Counted from the stretch's first letter, positions 40,895-57,316 are shown. The stretch is DNA of 64,000 nucleotides from Amia ocellicauda (GCF_036373705.1 NC_089854.1:26400725-26464724); one strand, 5' to 3'. Numbers and translations are program-made. The notes: generated by a model from the letters alone, not told the origin.

Positions 40895-43800
40895 GAATTT
40901 CCAAGGAGATCGACAAATGTATTTCCCGGGATAAAACGTACGTGAAGCGCCTGGTGAAGATCCTGCTGCTCGGGGCGGGCGAGAGCGGCAAGTCCACTTT
41001 CCTCAAGCAAATGCGCATCATCCACGGGCAGGACTTCGACCAGCGGGCCAAGGAAGAGTTCCGGGCCACCATCTACAGCAATGTGATCAAAGGTAAGACC
41101 GGCGGAGAAAAGTAGCCCGGCCACTTGTGCGTTAGTTTTCCGCTGTTAGGGGGTTCAAAATGGACCTCCACCCGCCCCACTATCACGCCCTTGAGGCGCA
41201 GAAGTTAAGTTGTGTTGTGCCGAAGGAGGCATCCCCCCTTTCTGCTCTCGGAAGAGAAGAAACGCCCATGTTATTCGCTGCTATAGACGAGGAAGGGGGT
41301 ACGACTGGGCAGTGAATTCATCTGGTTTGGCTTTAATCTGGGGCTGGGTGTTTTCGACAGTGGCTCGACGTGGATGGGTCATTGTTTTTCCGCCGAACAC
41401 GTTTATTGAGTTTTCCTTTGAAGTTAGCAGACCGAGAATGTGTTCACACGCTGGGCAAAGGCGCTGGGACAAAACGACCCAAATCTGTACTGGCGGCGGT
41501 GAAACGCCCAATAATGCAAGATATGTGAAACCAGCGCTGTGATCACTATGTATACATGTGTTGGAAACCTATTGAGTCACTTTTTGGGTTGTTAAAAACA
41601 CGCACAACTAGTTTCCCCCCCTGTAAAACTTCCTGCAATACAGTTGGTAAGCCTGAAAGTGTTCTGCTTGGCGTTTTGCTGTAGTCAAATGTGATCCCTT
41701 TTCACCCAAGAGGTGTAACTTGATTTGAAGAGTTAAACCAGCAGTATAGTTGGGGAAACGATTGATAACTTTTGCTCTATAATTGGCGCTGTTTAGTTAT
41801 TTAGGTTGCTCTAATTAATCTTGAAATTGACGCCTCCAGCCGATTTGGTGGGATGAATAAAGTTTAATGTGTGTGAGTGTCTGACCTGGTTCAGTTAGTT
41901 GTAGGGTGAGGTCACAAGTGCTGTATAGAAACAGTTTTGAAGGGAAGCGAGTGGTCATGCACAGTGAGAAACAGGCCCAGCCCAGTACAGACACACGATT
42001 GATTCCCCATTTCCTTGGTTACTGCAAGTCCCCAAAGCCCTGAGCTACATGTCCAACTTTCATTATTTCCACCTGTTGTGCTAAAATACTAATTCAATGG
42101 CAGACATCATTTCCTTTGAACAAAACCAATCTCTTCCGGGGGTTGACATTTGGTGTACCCCCACAAGCGATGATTCTTAGATTTAATAAAGTGGGAGGGG
42201 GTAGTGTTGTAGTAGGGAAAATCCAATTACTTTAAAGGTGTTTCAGTTGTAGTATCATAAACCGAACTGGGAACTTTATCAAATCCCCAGATCTTGATTT
42301 GTATGCAAAGTTGTTCCTTTCTCCCCTGCCTGCTTGATGTTTTTTCCATAAATTCTAGCAAAATAACTTCACAGCAGGAATAATAGAAAGGATTTTACGG
42401 CTCGGTGCGTACTATTAAAGATGAAGATTTTGTGTTCACGGTTACATATATCAAAAGGGCTGTTTGATGTTGTCAGACTGGGTCGTAGCCTTTATCCTGC
42501 CATTGTGCTGCACTTTATATGGGTACAGTTGAAAACTTTTTTTAGTTGTTTTTTTGTTTAGAACCTCCCCTCACCATTACCCCATGTTTAATTAGCTTTT
42601 TAAGATGCAGCTCTGAATGATCCACTTCGTGAAGTTAATTAGACTGAATTGTACAGAATATAAATCGGTCCTAAAAACACATGATCGTGTCTTGCATCAT
42701 CCAAGTGTCAATTTAAAAAGAAGGCGGGGGGGGGAAACGGAGGCTAAAATAGTTAAGTGAACCAGCTTGAACTCTTGGAGGAGCTGGGCTGATTTGGTGG
42801 GCTGCTGTTTGCATTAAGCAGCTGATGTTTCCACCGGGGATGGCCCCACACCCCCACTGGCAGTTCATTTCTGGGGATTTCCACGGGCCACTACTTTTAT
42901 TGTCATCCTGTGATGGAGCGTTTGAGTGAGAGAGCAAGTGAGATTGGGTTCTTAGACAAGTCATGTGTTTGGAAAAACGGGAACCCGAGTGTCATATTTG
43001 ATGGCTCTGGTGGTACTTTTTTTAAACCAATATGATCTGTTACTGTTTTTTTTAGCGTTTGGATTGAAACAGGAAATATTTTGTAAAATGGCTGTTTGTT
43101 TTACTCTAGTCTTCTCCAAGTGCTAAACTATTAATCCCAAGCCTGCATTCTCTTACAGATGAAAAAGAGTGCTTACTGGCAGTCTGGTGTCAGATCAAGT
43201 TTCAGCTAAAGCAGTCTGTTCTGCCATTGAAGCGTTTTCTGAAGTGCTTTGGTTTCCTCCAATGTAGAAAAGGGGCTCGGTACAGATGTATTTTGACTAA
43301 AGAGACATTCAGACTTTAAAGCTGCCTTTACCAGCTCTGTCAAACCTTAAAACGACATGATGTCCTAATTTAACATTGAATTAGTTCCTGACATATGTTA
43401 ACATGAGTGCTATTGTTTGCCTACAGTCATCCCTTACCATCTCTTTACAGATTTAATGTGTAGGCCATGAAATCAGACCCATTGTAGATATCCAGTAAAT
43501 TTAAATAATTGATTTTTCCAAAAAAGCTCTTGGTAATGACTTTTTGGTAATGTCCCCAGTGCATGTTAAAGAGCATTTGCTTACCGCGGCACTTGTATAA
43601 TTTGTGGTGGGGTCACAAGTAAAAAGCCCGTTGTTAATGGAAGAACTATCCCTCAGTGTTATTTTCCTACTCTTTTTGTGTTCTAACAGTCATCCAAGGT
43701 TTAGTGTTTTCTAATCTGGGATTTAGGGTGTGGGTCAACTTTAAGTGGGGGTTTTGGTCAGTCAAAACTCTACATTTTACTTAATTCCTCCATCTTGTAA

Positions 43801-46800
43801 TTCAGATGTGTGATGAAATACATTGCTGTCCTCTGTGCTGTCAATCTCCAGGGTCAAAGCCTCTTGTAGGTGATTTAGGAGACTAGTTGGGTCAACTAGT
43901 CTTAGGAATTTTAACTTGTCTTCGTTACTTTGAAGGCTTTCTACTTGAGAATGATGGAACCTTTTAATTTTTGAATGAAAAGGGCAACTACTTTGTACGT
44001 ATAGTTGTTTCCTACTTCACCATATGAGAGCTCAATTGAACCTCGTCAGCTGTGTCAATTATGTATTTTGAAGCAGCGTCCATATTTCGAAGCGGTTAGT
44101 GGGAGGCATTTGGTGACTGGGCAATATTCATTCAGAGTGTGACAGGCTAGTGTAAAGTCATTTTGAAATATCCCAAGTTACAAAGGCTGTAAACCAAGTA
44201 GAGGCTAGGCTCCATTGCGTTTCTTAAACACAAACATTTTTGGTTAAAATGCATGTAATAAAGGTGAAACTAGTTGGCAAATGGTGATGTATGAGTATAC
44301 TTGGCCAGACCCAAGCTTTTCAAAACAGTGTTAGTGAACAAGTCATGTTTGTGTAGATATAGACTATTTACTTTTACACAGCAGCAGAGTACAAAGCATT
44401 CGCACAATCCCCGGGCACTGCTGGCTAGAACAGTCTTCGGGAGATTGCTGATTTGAACGTTAAATGAGTCTAGCCAATATACAACAGTTACGAATCTAAT
44501 TTAGTGTCTCCAAGGGAAAATACAGCATATAGATAGTCGGAATTGTTCGCGTACTAATGTTAAAAAAAAAAAAAAAAATCTTGTGCATTCTACATTGATT
44601 ACTGTGTAAATAATCAATAATTATCATGCCTTCTTTGCATACTGTGCAGTACAGACCTGAGTTCTTTCCTTCTCATAGAATATTTACATTTGGAAATCTT
44701 TCCCTGACCTGATAGAACATGTATTTATTTTATTTTTTTTGTTATCAAAGCTTGTATGGCAGAGAGCTTTTGAACTTTTGCAACCAGAGAGATGGAACTG
44801 CTGAAACAATCTGCTCCTATAACACAGCCTACTTTTATTTTATTTTGCATACAGTGTCACTTGAACTTTTTCCGGTGTTATTTTAATTAATAGTATGAGT
44901 TTTTAGTGTTTCACTTTCAAATATGTTGAAATGGTTTTAGGACTTTAAAAATAAACCATAGACATGGGTTAGTTCATGTGTAAAATATGTCCTGATTGTG
45001 GTGTTTGATATTGGTTTGACATATTTGTATCTAAGATCTCCTCCTTGCAGGTAAGGTTACCATTGATCCGAAGACACAGGTGCAGATTCCTGTCTGGTCA
45101 TTTGTATATCTAAACAAGAGTAATAAGTTTTGCTGAATTTTCCATCCAGTCTATTTTACAGGGCTTCATTACAGAAATTCTACTTTGCAGACAGTGCAAC
45201 CCACATTTGCCAAACTGATTAGTAGTGGTTATAGTTTAGCTTTCTTCTGCAGCATTGATTCAATAATTCTTCTAGTATCATAATCTATAAAAACACATTG
45301 TTTATGTACAGTTGATTTAACATGATTCAAATGAAAGTATTAGAATAGCACTGTTAAAACTTCTCAGTGTAGTTACTCTCTAGAGGATGGGAGGCCTACT
45401 GTAGCTTGTTTACTTTTCTGGCTCAAGCCGATCCTGTTTATAATCCTGAAAAAATTTACTTAACATGCTTACGTTTACATCCTGTGATTGTTTACAAGCT
45501 TCGTGAACTTGCACCGATCATATGTGTTCTCTGTATTGCAATTCTTTATCTTTTTGACAATTGTCGACAAATTGAAAAAGCTAAAATCTAAATCAAAAGT
45601 GTATGCTAAGAAAAATAAGATTGGGTATTTTAGTTTTTGACCCATATATGATCATTTGAAGTGAAAGAGAATTCTCAAGTTTGCTTTACAACTTGTGATG
45701 AATCCAATACAAGTTTGGACTTTCACTCCCCAGAATAACATCAAACTTTCACCGTCTCACAGACAGCAGACGGCAGGCAAAGAGAAATGTCTGTTTTCTT
45801 TTTCTCTCTCTACATTATGACCATTTCAGTTGATCAATTAAGATCCAACTATCATGTATTATTTGAATTCCAACCAGAGTGAAGTATCCTTTTAACTTTC
45901 ACATGGTTGGTTTGTTTTAGTTGCATCCGTAACTTCCTGCAAATAAATAATGATGGCCTTGTTTTAATTTAATCTCCAATATAATTAGTCTTTTATTTGT
46001 CATATTCTATGCACTGCCCTTGAGTTGAGTTGAGCCTGCCCAGGACTGATGTAATTAAATTGAAAAGTTGGAGACCCAACAGTATTTGTTGCCATTGCGC
46101 TGCCTTCCTGAGGGCTCGGGTGGACTCTTTCTGTATTTAATATACGAATATTTAATGGAACATAATCGTTTGCTATGGATAATGTGTGTTGATGGAAGAC
46201 GGTTATTGATTTTGTTATAACTGATGTTCATTACCAGCCTGAGGATGACAGCATTCAATGAGTACTGTGGTCTTTTACTGCTGCTTTAGAATTTGAAATT
46301 ATTTAAAAATAGAGCTTTAATGCTACTGCCTTGGGAAAATGTCCCCTTTGGCCTTGTGTTAAAGAGGCATGTATTTCTTTAACTGATAATTTAGTAAGTG
46401 TTTTCTGTGTCATTTATATAATCATAGATGTTCCGTTTGACAAAAACCTACATATTTTACTAACAATTGCTGTCACTTGAATGTTTAGTCATTATCTTAG
46501 TCTAGTTGACAAAAATGGAAATAACGTACTACATTTTTAGTCCTTAGAAGCTGATTTTGTCAGTCTGAATTCTGTTATCTTTCATTCCTAAAGTGCAGTA
46601 TACTAGCCTTTTTACATTAAATGCTCCCTTTAAACCCCAAAACATTTCTAACTGATTAATTTTGCTTAACTTGGTTTAAATTATTAATGGATTATGTTTG
46701 TCGCCTTGGATACATTGTAGTAGTAATAATAATAATAATTATTACATACCAATTACATACCATACCAGTCTTACAGACTAGTTGCATCAAATTCAACTTG

Positions 46801-47785
46801 TGAGCGTCATGTTTTGATTTTTAACTTTATAACTTGTAAATTCTCATAATTAAATATGATTTAGTAGGACTTACGTGGCAATATGCGGAATGCTGCGTGT
46901 CCTTTCTTTACTTGATACACAAATGTACATTGTATGACTGTACAGGATGAAAATGTTGACTCTTATCCTTCTGAGACCCACAATTATAATTCCCAATTTA
47001 GTTATTGGTTGTTGATTTCACTCAGCCGATACCAGAGCTGCAGTATTGAGAGTGAAGCAGCACAAGAGGCTATTGTATTTATTTTTAATAACAGGTTGTG
47101 TATGGTGGCTGAAAGGTGCTACAAATATTTTTTTTCACTGTTTTAATATATATAGGTTCTTTAAACTGACATTGTTGTAATGTGTTAGTGCCTGATTTTT
47201 TTTTTTCCTGAAATCCGTGATTCCGTCCGTGTTCTCCACAATGTGAATTTCATATAGCCCTACCTACTTCATTATGGGAGAGGGTCACTTAAGATTGCTG
47301 ACTATTCCAGGGCTTCTCTTGTACTTCTAGTGATTTTTGGATCCTGTATGAACTCGGAATTACATGATTGCTCTCAAATTGTTCTAAAGCAGGCAGCATG
47401 ACAAAGATGCATAATGTGACGGATCATGGGACCTAATTATGAGAGACATATGCCTGACATGAAGAGCAACACCTGGTGTTCCAGTTTTGGAAAACCAGTC
47501 CATCTCCTACACCCAAGTCTTGACTACTTGTTTTTATTTTTTTATTTTGTGTTTTGCTCAGGGGTTCGAGTACTAGTAGATGCCAGAGAGAAGCTGCACA
47601 TCCCATGGGGGGACCCCTCGAACCAGGCGCATGGAGAGACCATGATGGCCTTCGACACCAGGTCCATGATGGTACAGGGCATGGTGGAGACCAAGGTGTT
47701 CCTGCGGTATATGACCTCAATCCGCTCGCTGTGGGCGGACAGTGGCATCCAGAATGCCTATGACCGGCGGCGCGAGTTCCAGTTG
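40810..47785 (+). CDS. GNA13: GNA13, guanine nucleotide-binding protein alpha-13 (exons 1-2 only)
   Basis: Exon 1 is 40810-41092 and exon 2 is 47562-47785, with GT-AG borders and matching phase; together they give the first 169 residues. The start [15 protein letters not shown] is that of G-alpha-13. Cys14 and Cys18 fit the palmitoylation sites of the family. The P-loop GAGESGKST spans 55-63. Exon 2 encodes the helical domain ([35 protein letters not shown]). Family knowledge: G12/13 alpha subunits couple GPCRs to RGS-box RhoGEFs and RhoA. The switch regions and C-terminus lie in later exons, which I could not find up to 64000, so intron 2 exceeds 16 kb. The gene is transcribed away from RGS9. 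Confidence 0.96.
41093..47561 (+). other. GNA13 intron 1
   Basis: 6.5 kb. The first few hundred bases are still fairly G+C-rich, the rest A+T-rich. Short homopolymers (poly-A at 44562-44578) are present. No mobile element or coding segment recognised. Confidence 0.65.
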
Positions 47786-50700
47786 GTGAGTGAAGCCCCC
47801 TGACAGTGAGCTGTAACCCCCATCTTTCCATAATTCTTTCCTGTTAAGAAAAAACGAAATTAAAGCAAACAAAATAATTGCTCAGGGCAGTAAAAGGTTG
47901 AGGTTTTCCTGCTGCAGCACTGAGTGTCATTGAGTGTCATCTTCTCACAAGATGTGACCAGGAAACCAGTCTGTTGTCATGTCATGTTAGAATTCCATCG
48001 CCATACTTACCTTTTTTTTTTTTTTTTTAGAATTGAACTAGAATGTAATGGCTTTAAAGGCAATTTTTTAATTGTTTAGTTAAACTTTGTTGTGTTCTGT
48101 GTATATTCTTGGAATCTTTCCCATTTCAGAGGAGCACACCCCTGGGTATCTTGTAAGATTACAAGCATGACAATTATTTCTATCTGTTGGATAACAAGGA
48201 CCAGACAATCTGCAGGATTTCTCAAATTTCTGCTTAAATTCTGCAAAAGATCTGCATAAATTAATTCATTGTATTTAATGTTTTTCTATAAAGAAACAGA
48301 TTTCAAGTGTTCAAACAGCATCTGCTTCAAACAGATTTGGTTTGCAGATGGAAGGTACAAAAAGAGTAATCCTAGTCTTTAGGCTGATCGAGCACAATCG
48401 CTTGCATTTTGGTGAACTTGTAGGACATTTTAAACTACAATATTTTAAGTGATTTCCTTCCATCACAACTTTTTGGTAATTTAGTGCCAAGCTGAAATTT
48501 TGTTTGAACTTTGTCTTCATTTCCTATATGCAAATAACGTTTCAGGATCTTCATTTTTTTAATAGTGGTACTTGAGTCTTTGTAATTTTTCAAGTTTTGT
48601 GTCTAGGTCAAAGTTTTTATGTGATCTAGGCCTGTGTCGTCTTGTGGTACAGGTGTCCTTTTTCAGAGTGGTGGGCCTTTAATGGGTGGGGCTGTTCATA
48701 CAGTTCTTCCAGGTTTTGAGGAGTGAATCTCAAAGCAGTAGATATCTGGGAAATGCCCATATAATACATTAGACACAATAATTGCCAGGTTGTGACTTCT
48801 GGTTTACAGTGATGGCATTCTGTCAGGACAAGAAGAAACAGGACACCGCATGGCCCTGTCCTACCCCCCTCCAGCTCAAGGTCACATGGGTCAAGATCAT
48901 AAGGCAGAATAAGGGACAAAGCACTCTTCCATAACTACACAATAAGGGCTCTTCCAGTCCATTTCAATTCAAGAATTGAAAGATCTTTTAGTAATTAAAC
49001 TGCACCCTATTCAGTAGTCTGCTGAATGCCCTGTGGGTACTTTGTGGTTTGAGGGAGGTCAAAAAATCTAACTTTTCAGAGGAAGTTTCTAGAAAAGGTT
49101 GAATGACAAGCTGTAACACTTTTCTACTTTGAAAAATGCAGGCACACTTTATTACTTTTTAGTATATCTGCTGGTATAGGCTAAGTTTTCTTGCCAATGT
49201 ATTGACTAAAACAATCAAATACTATTCTGGAATGCTGTTTCCCCTCACCAAATCAACCTATTATTTCCTGAGCCAGGTGGTCTAAGTTCAGATGTATACA
49301 TTCTTCCTGGTTTCATGATTTTTGCCATGTGTTTGTTCAGTGCTGTGAAGCTGCCTAACAGGCTATGCAAAACAAGTTTGTTTTTCTAAAGAAAACATTT
49401 GTCTGTATGAAGTCGATAACTGACCTACACAAGTAGTAAAAATGTGTATTCTGACAGTTGCCACATCATAGGTATGACAGTTCTAAGCATTTCCTAGGAG
49501 AGTAGCATTCTTTTTCAGTGTGCTTGTGCTACCAAGATCTCCTAGTAGTTGTCATGTAAGGCTTCACAGACTCATCCTGCACTGTGCTACTTTGACGTAG
49601 GCAGGATCTGTCCCATTTTATTCCTTGCTATTTAGTGGTCTTTTAACACCGTAAATGTAATTAATTTTATGCACTTTCCTTTCTATGTGCCATTATGAAC
49701 TCTGGAAATAGCACTTTTCAAATTCAGCTGACTCATGGTTGACAGTTTTTCTGTTAGGCCTACTGGAAGCTCTTAATTTATATGGGCAGTGTCTCCGATT
49801 ACTGTAGAGAAGAGTAAATTAATTTAAAAGGCATGGATCAATTCAAATTCTCATATCAGTGGCTTGTTGTCATTGATCTATTTAATGTCACTTAATTACA
49901 CACTGAAATGTTTTAGGGAAGAGAATACGAAAACAAGTGCTATGTCTTAAACTGGGTGGTTTTTAAGTTTGAGTGGAATATTTTCTTGTTTGCCACATAT
50001 AGTAATCTATCCTGCTGAAATAACAGACATCAGTTTTATGATCGTGTACAGTTGGGAAAATGTTAATATCAATACAATAAGCTCTTCATTTAATTAGCTT
50101 ATGCCTGTCACAAATGGTCAAAACTGTCTGGTTCTTGCTTTCTGTGCTGTTCAATTCAGTGATGTCCAGGTTGGAATAAATTGTCTGGTAATGATCATGA
50201 TAGCTTTATTTCTTTTGCATCCTGTCTTCCCCCCCCCAACAATTGTGTAGGATTACTGGAAAGCAGTTGTAAGGTCTGAACCTGTATGGTTGTCCTAGTT
50301 GTCCCATTCTCTGCACTGTGTTTTGTTATATTTATTTATGAAAGGTGCTATATAAAATAAAGATTAGCAAGATCCTGATTACTCCTGAATTTCTTTTTTT
50401 TACACTGCAAAAGATGGGCTTTTGGTGATGTACTCAACTGTTCCAAGGAGAGTTTTGATAGCCAGGTTAAATGCTAGTTAGGAAACTGAACAATATTTGG
50501 CTGCATCATGTCAAAGTCTCTGACCACAGTGTGATAGTCTGTTTAACCACAGATAACATAATTACAAGTGGTGTTGCTTAATCACTGTGTCTCTACACAC
50601 ACTTGTCTGATGTGCCTCAGCTTTGTCCACCTATCTAAACTCTTGGTTGGTATGTGAGTATGTTTACACATTCACATAGGGGAAGTCCAGTAGAAGGGGG

Positions 50701-51407
50701 AGGCATATTTCCGGTATATGTAACTGCCTTCGCCGAACCGCTCCCTCGGTCGATCACGATATCAAAACCATAATTGTACTTGCAATGCATAATGACAGCC
50801 TGGTGCTATTTGGAAGTCAAATTATTCACAGCACACTCGGGTGGAGATGATGACGTGATAATGCATTTTCTTGCAGACCTAAGTTGTTAATGAAAACCAG
50901 CAACCGGACACTTCTCACTGGGTTCTAATTCATTCTATTCTAATTTGAGTCTGTTCATTCAGAGTTCACTCATAAGAAAATTTACAAATGAGAGGAGGCC
51001 ATCGTGCTCATGTCCGTTTTGAAAGGGACACGTGTCCAAAAATAAACCATAGTAATTGCAATAATAACGACACTTGATGCACTTATCGTATGTATGTTCA
51101 CAGGTGCCCATAAGTGACCTCACACTGACGCCTTTGTGGTTTGGTCCTGATGTCTGCAAAATGGTGAAGTGGGAGGGGCCGGGATAACTTGATAAGACTT
51201 TTTCACTGGTGTATTGATGAAATCTGTGTCACTGCTGGTAGTATTTGTAATGTATTAAAAGTGGATGTTTCGCAAACTGTATTGAATCGTCCCTCAAATT
51301 AACTTGGTTCGCAATTGTATGTTGTATTTTGTCATTTATCTTTGTGTTTTGGCATAATACAGCAAACACATTTGTATTTTTCTTGGTTTGCATATTTTGG
51401 TTCCTGG

Positions 51408-52339
51408 TAGGGCTGCAACAAAGGAGTATTTTGATAATCAATTAATCTGTCGATTACTACTTTGATTAATTGGATAAAAATAATTCCAGCATTAAGTGCA
51501 AGTGTTTTATTAAAAACAAAAGTTTTGAGTTTTTCCTCATCTTGCGTAATGCTCTTTAAAACAACTTGAGATGGCAGTTATAAAACCAATAGAAAGCGTG
51601 CAAAAAATAAAGGGCTTTATTGCATATAGTGTAAAAACACCTGTTAATATATACAGTGATCTCAAAACACAAAGCTGTTTTACTCCTCAGTTTGAAAGAT
51701 GATGCATACGATCATAACGTGCCAGAAAAGAGAAACACGAGTGTTCAGATTCACACTCTGTGCAAGGTGGGAAAGGGAAACAAGTTTTGTTCAATCTGAT
51801 CATTAGCATTAAAAATTTCAAAAATGAAACACGAGAGGAAGACATGGATTGTTGAAGCCGCTTATGATCTGCGTGTCTAACCATGAATAACTACAACAGA
51901 GCAAATATAGACAGAAATATATGGCAAGCTATCACGGAGGAGCTGGGCAGGAATGGTACGAACTGTCTGATGTAGCTAGAATTCTAGAAAGTGGTTAAGA
52001 ACAGAAACACCAGCAATGTGACTTACATTATTTACAAAGATTTGAAAATAAATAGTTTAACATTGAAACATGCACTCTGCTTTTGTGTTTATGGTGAGGT
52101 GTAGTTTATGTGCGATATATATATATTTTTTAAACATCTTTGTAAAAATGATGTAAAAGCCCCATATTTCTTCAGCAGCCCTGTTGCAAACTCAAAACGG
52201 AACTCGGACGTTTTCCATTTGTTTTTTCGTTTACGATATTCATATTTTGAATTCAATATTTGTCACTAATTTGATCATAGTCAGAGCCTTCTGCAGCACG
52301 TTTTTTAATCGACGTAATCAATTCGTTGTTGCAGCCCTA
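51408..52339. mobile_element. hAT-like nonautonomous element (0.93 kb)
   Basis: Ends TAGGGCTGCAAC and GTTGCAGCCCTA are exact inverted repeats, and adjoining parts also match in inverted orientation (AATCAATTAATC-like text). Flanks GTTCCTGG (51400-51407) and GTTTCTGG (52340-52347) are an 8-bp target duplication with one change. The CAGGGCTGCAAC type of end is common in vertebrate hAT families. The interior has no transposase ORF. Confidence 0.85.
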
Positions 52340-53017
52340 GTTTCTGGCATTTCCACCCCACAGACAAAACACTCACTTATTTAATATGTGTATAAGAATT
52401 ATACATAGCATCATCTCGTTTTTTCCTGCAATACAGGATTACCACAAATTGGAGGTAGAATGATCCCAGTAGGAATGTTTAGCTGTAATAAGGGCTCTGG
52501 TTGCTGTACTGCAGTGTTCTCGAAGTCTTCGTATGAATGCTCTGGTAAAATGCTGCTGCAGGCAACAGCCTGGCATCCGTGGAGCTGTCCCTTTGCTCTC
52601 GGGGTGTCCTCTGGCACCAAATTGAGCGGCGGCTGTATGAGGTTTCCCTTTAAGGTAGAAAGAAATTGTCACATGTCCCATTCTGTTTAACGTACAGAAT
52701 AAGGTGAGGACAAAGATGGGATAAAAAAAAGGTTATAAGGAAAATTATGCAGGAGTTGTTGAAATACAAAGGAAAGCCAGGTTTTATCTATCAGTCATTT
52801 TCCATAGGTACTACGCTTCAGATTCAGTGTCTAATGCTCAAAGCCATCATTTATAAGTCTTTACCACACCTCTGATTTTCGGTTTGGTACGAATCCTCTC
52901 CATGTCATTCTCCTTCGCTCTTCTCACAGAGCTGTGACCTGATGACAGGATCCAGGAAAGGTATGGTGTGAATGTTTCAGAGACCGACAGAGAGAGAGAC
53001 TGAAATGGGGAGAGCTA

Positions 53018-54223
<1,206 letters not shown>

Positions 54224-57200
54224 TATTTAAAGTGCTTTTTGTTAATGATGCATTTGTCTAATATTTGTCATCCATATTACATCAGCAAAGACAGCTGACT
54301 TATCAAGTCTGTCCACATTCCCAAGATGATGGTGACTGGTAACCCAGTCTAAGCAGACTATTAAAGGATATGACAGGATTTTCTACACGCGTCTCAATGA
54401 AGATACTGATCTTTGCGTCTGCACAAAGTGCTGGTAAACGCACAAACTTCCCGCCTTTCATCTGATTCTGAACTCTTCTTGTGTTTCTCTGAGAAGGAAA
54501 TGGACAGTGGATGTCTGAAAAGCAGTAGGATTTCAGTGCAATATTACCAAGTGCATGCAAGCACAGTGCAAGGCTATCCCCTGATGTATTTGTTCAGTTG
54601 CTAAATAAATACCAATGTGAATAGTTTCCTCCCACTCTGTAATCACAGCCCCTTTCCTCTGGGGATGGCAGACTTGCTACAGAAACGGAACTCGCTCAGA
54701 ATGGGAAACTTGACACTGACGACTGCAGCATGGCACTCCTGGAGGAAGTGAAAGTACAGTAGTTCTGTTGTCATGTGCCTCACTGTGACTCAAACTACCC
54801 GGGTGGGATTTTCTTATTTGCTTTTCCCTAAAGCAATTCTCTTTCCACCGAATACAAGAGTACACGCAAAACAATGTGACTCAACCACATTGTGCTGGTC
54901 AGCTACAATAGGTGTGGTTCAGCTGTGAAGATCCAATTTCAGGGGTGATCACCCCTTGGTAGAAGAGTCGGGGGGGAAAAAGAAAAAATGCACTTTAGAG
55001 ATCATTCTTAATGCTCAGTTAATATATGCCTATTATGCCATGAATTCATGAATAATGGATATTGAACTGTAGTGCTCGAGGTCCACGCATTGATTCTGAA
55101 GAACGTGATCAAAATGAAATGATCCTATGTCTTAAATATTTAAGATGGCTCTTCAGCACCAGGGATAGTGTCTTCCATCATCCTCAAGAGACTGTCTTAG
55201 TTGTTTATTGGACAGCAGCCAACCGAAGACGGAAGGTTTTTGCTGTGCTATGTTATCATGGTGGGGGAGCAGAAATAATAACTTGCAGCCGACCTGTCTG
55301 GAATGGTTTTCGTCTTAACAGTCCCATACATGGCACTGTACTGAAGCAGCCTTGTTGCTGTGGTCTGATCTTGGGCTATGGAGAATTCTGGAGATGTGTC
55401 TATATATAATAGAATGTGCTGCAGGTAAGAGGTTAAATTAATGGCAGACTTAGACAGGCTCATTCTAATGCCCTGACTCCCTAATCCTGATCTTTGTGGG
55501 CCACCTGGTTATTAAAATGTTTTTTTGTGTTTACGTGGTGGTTACATCATTCTGAAGGTTGTTTTCATTTGAAGACAGTGATGTAGACACTTTACTCCTA
55601 ACTGGGTTATACCACTTGCTTCGATGAAGGGAGAGCAATGGCTGTAAACGCTTTCACCAGTTTGTGGGGTTTTCTGGCGTTTTGTTATTTTTAAAGATTC
55701 AATGCAGATAAATCAATCTCTTGTGTAGTGACGATTAGATCTGAAAAGTGCTTCAATAGACATTCCTAAAAACGTCAGCCTTCAGCAGTAATTCCTGAGT
55801 GTTGGGGGAGATTACAAGGCCCTCATTGGTAGAGAACATCTCATGTCATGCGACTCGCAGAACAGCTGATCAAAGAACCGCGGTCCAGTCGACATAAAAC
55901 ATTTTCCTTGTCTATGGATGTCCTCACTTGTTACCTAATAGAATTGTGTGTGTATGTATAGATCTATATATCTCTATCATGATTTATTATCCGTTTGGTT
56001 ATGGTGAGTTAAATGTATAGGAACGTAAAGTAAGGTCAGTGGCATCACAAACATTGGAGCTTCTGTTTATGTATACTCATGTAAGTAACTTCTGTCTACA
56101 TTTACCTTTTTAGATCATCAGGTTCAGAGATGAGGGTAGTCTGGTACCAGGGTTTACATTGGCAAGACCGGTTTACATCCTGGAGGCATGGAGAAAACTG
56201 TTTTGTTAATCCAGCAGATCCAGCCTAATTCAGATTGAGTTCTCCAAGCCTGGAGAAAAACTGGTGACTGCATGTGCTTCACCTCATAGAGCCCTTTCAT
56301 TCTTAGCTACCTAATGCTTTGAGCTGAAAAAATGAGGGTCACGCAATGTAGCTCTTAATCGACACAGAGACCATCACGAATGTGCCTGTGGCTGAGATAA
56401 TGTTGGATTTCTCATAAATTTAATGTAGCTCTGACACTTTCCATGCAATGATGGCTAGGTCCCATTTCGCCCTCTGTTATACACTGTTGTTCTTTTAATT
56501 TTTTTCATACTTGCCAATGCTGGCAGGCAGTGATGACAGAAGCACTGACTTGCTTTGTCAAAACCATGAATATGACTGGTTTCCTCACCGGATGTGGGGG
56601 TGGGGTGGATTTTCATTTTCAAAAAAATAAGTAAAAAAGTTAGCGACTTTAGTCGGAGCAGAGAGACAGGGTTTCTCCCCTTCCTTCGCTGTCTGTCCCA
56701 GCTTGTTTGTTGATGCTGTCATTACAGCATGCAACCCCACCTCTGCCCCCTGATGTGGTGTTCTGGTTTCAGTGGGGTGTGTGAGGAAGGAAATGGAAAG
56801 GCTACAGATCTTAAAGACCACCAAATTATACCTGTCTCCTCTAATTCGTTCTCTTTCTCTCCGTGCAAATTGGCAGAGGCGCCCCATTAAGGATGGCTGT
56901 ACGAAAACAAACTGCTATCAGTGTGTAAGGCTCCAGTCTTGAACCCCCTTCACCTTTGTTTACGGTTTATGAAGTCACGGAACATTTAACCAGCAAGCAG
57001 ATTTTTGCTCCCTGCATTCCTCCAGTCTCTGTTTCCGGATGCGATTATTTTCATCGCATTCAGTTTTGATTCCAAACCAAGCTGGCCTTTTAATAGTAGT
57101 CTTAATTTTACTTTTTTGTATTGTTCCAGTAGCTCCCCGAGATAGACAGGCAAGAGTTGGCACATTCCACTATGACCAGTTCAGTCACTTTTGTGAGTCT

Positions 57201-57316
57201 TCAATTGACTTCTCTTTATTTTTTACATGTTACATGCTCTCTTTTTACTCTGAATATTTAAATGGATTAATTAGGCATTTGGAAATGCATCTGGATTTCT
57301 TATGTAAGGCAGTTTA

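Noticed and set aside
47433..47831. 132-codon minus-strand ORF
   Set aside because: Shadow of GNA13 exon 2.
52850..52960. Pyrimidine tract, AG and short 31-base exon-like segment ending at GTATGG
   Set aside because: Too short, and it has no match to GNA13; splice signals alone are common by chance.
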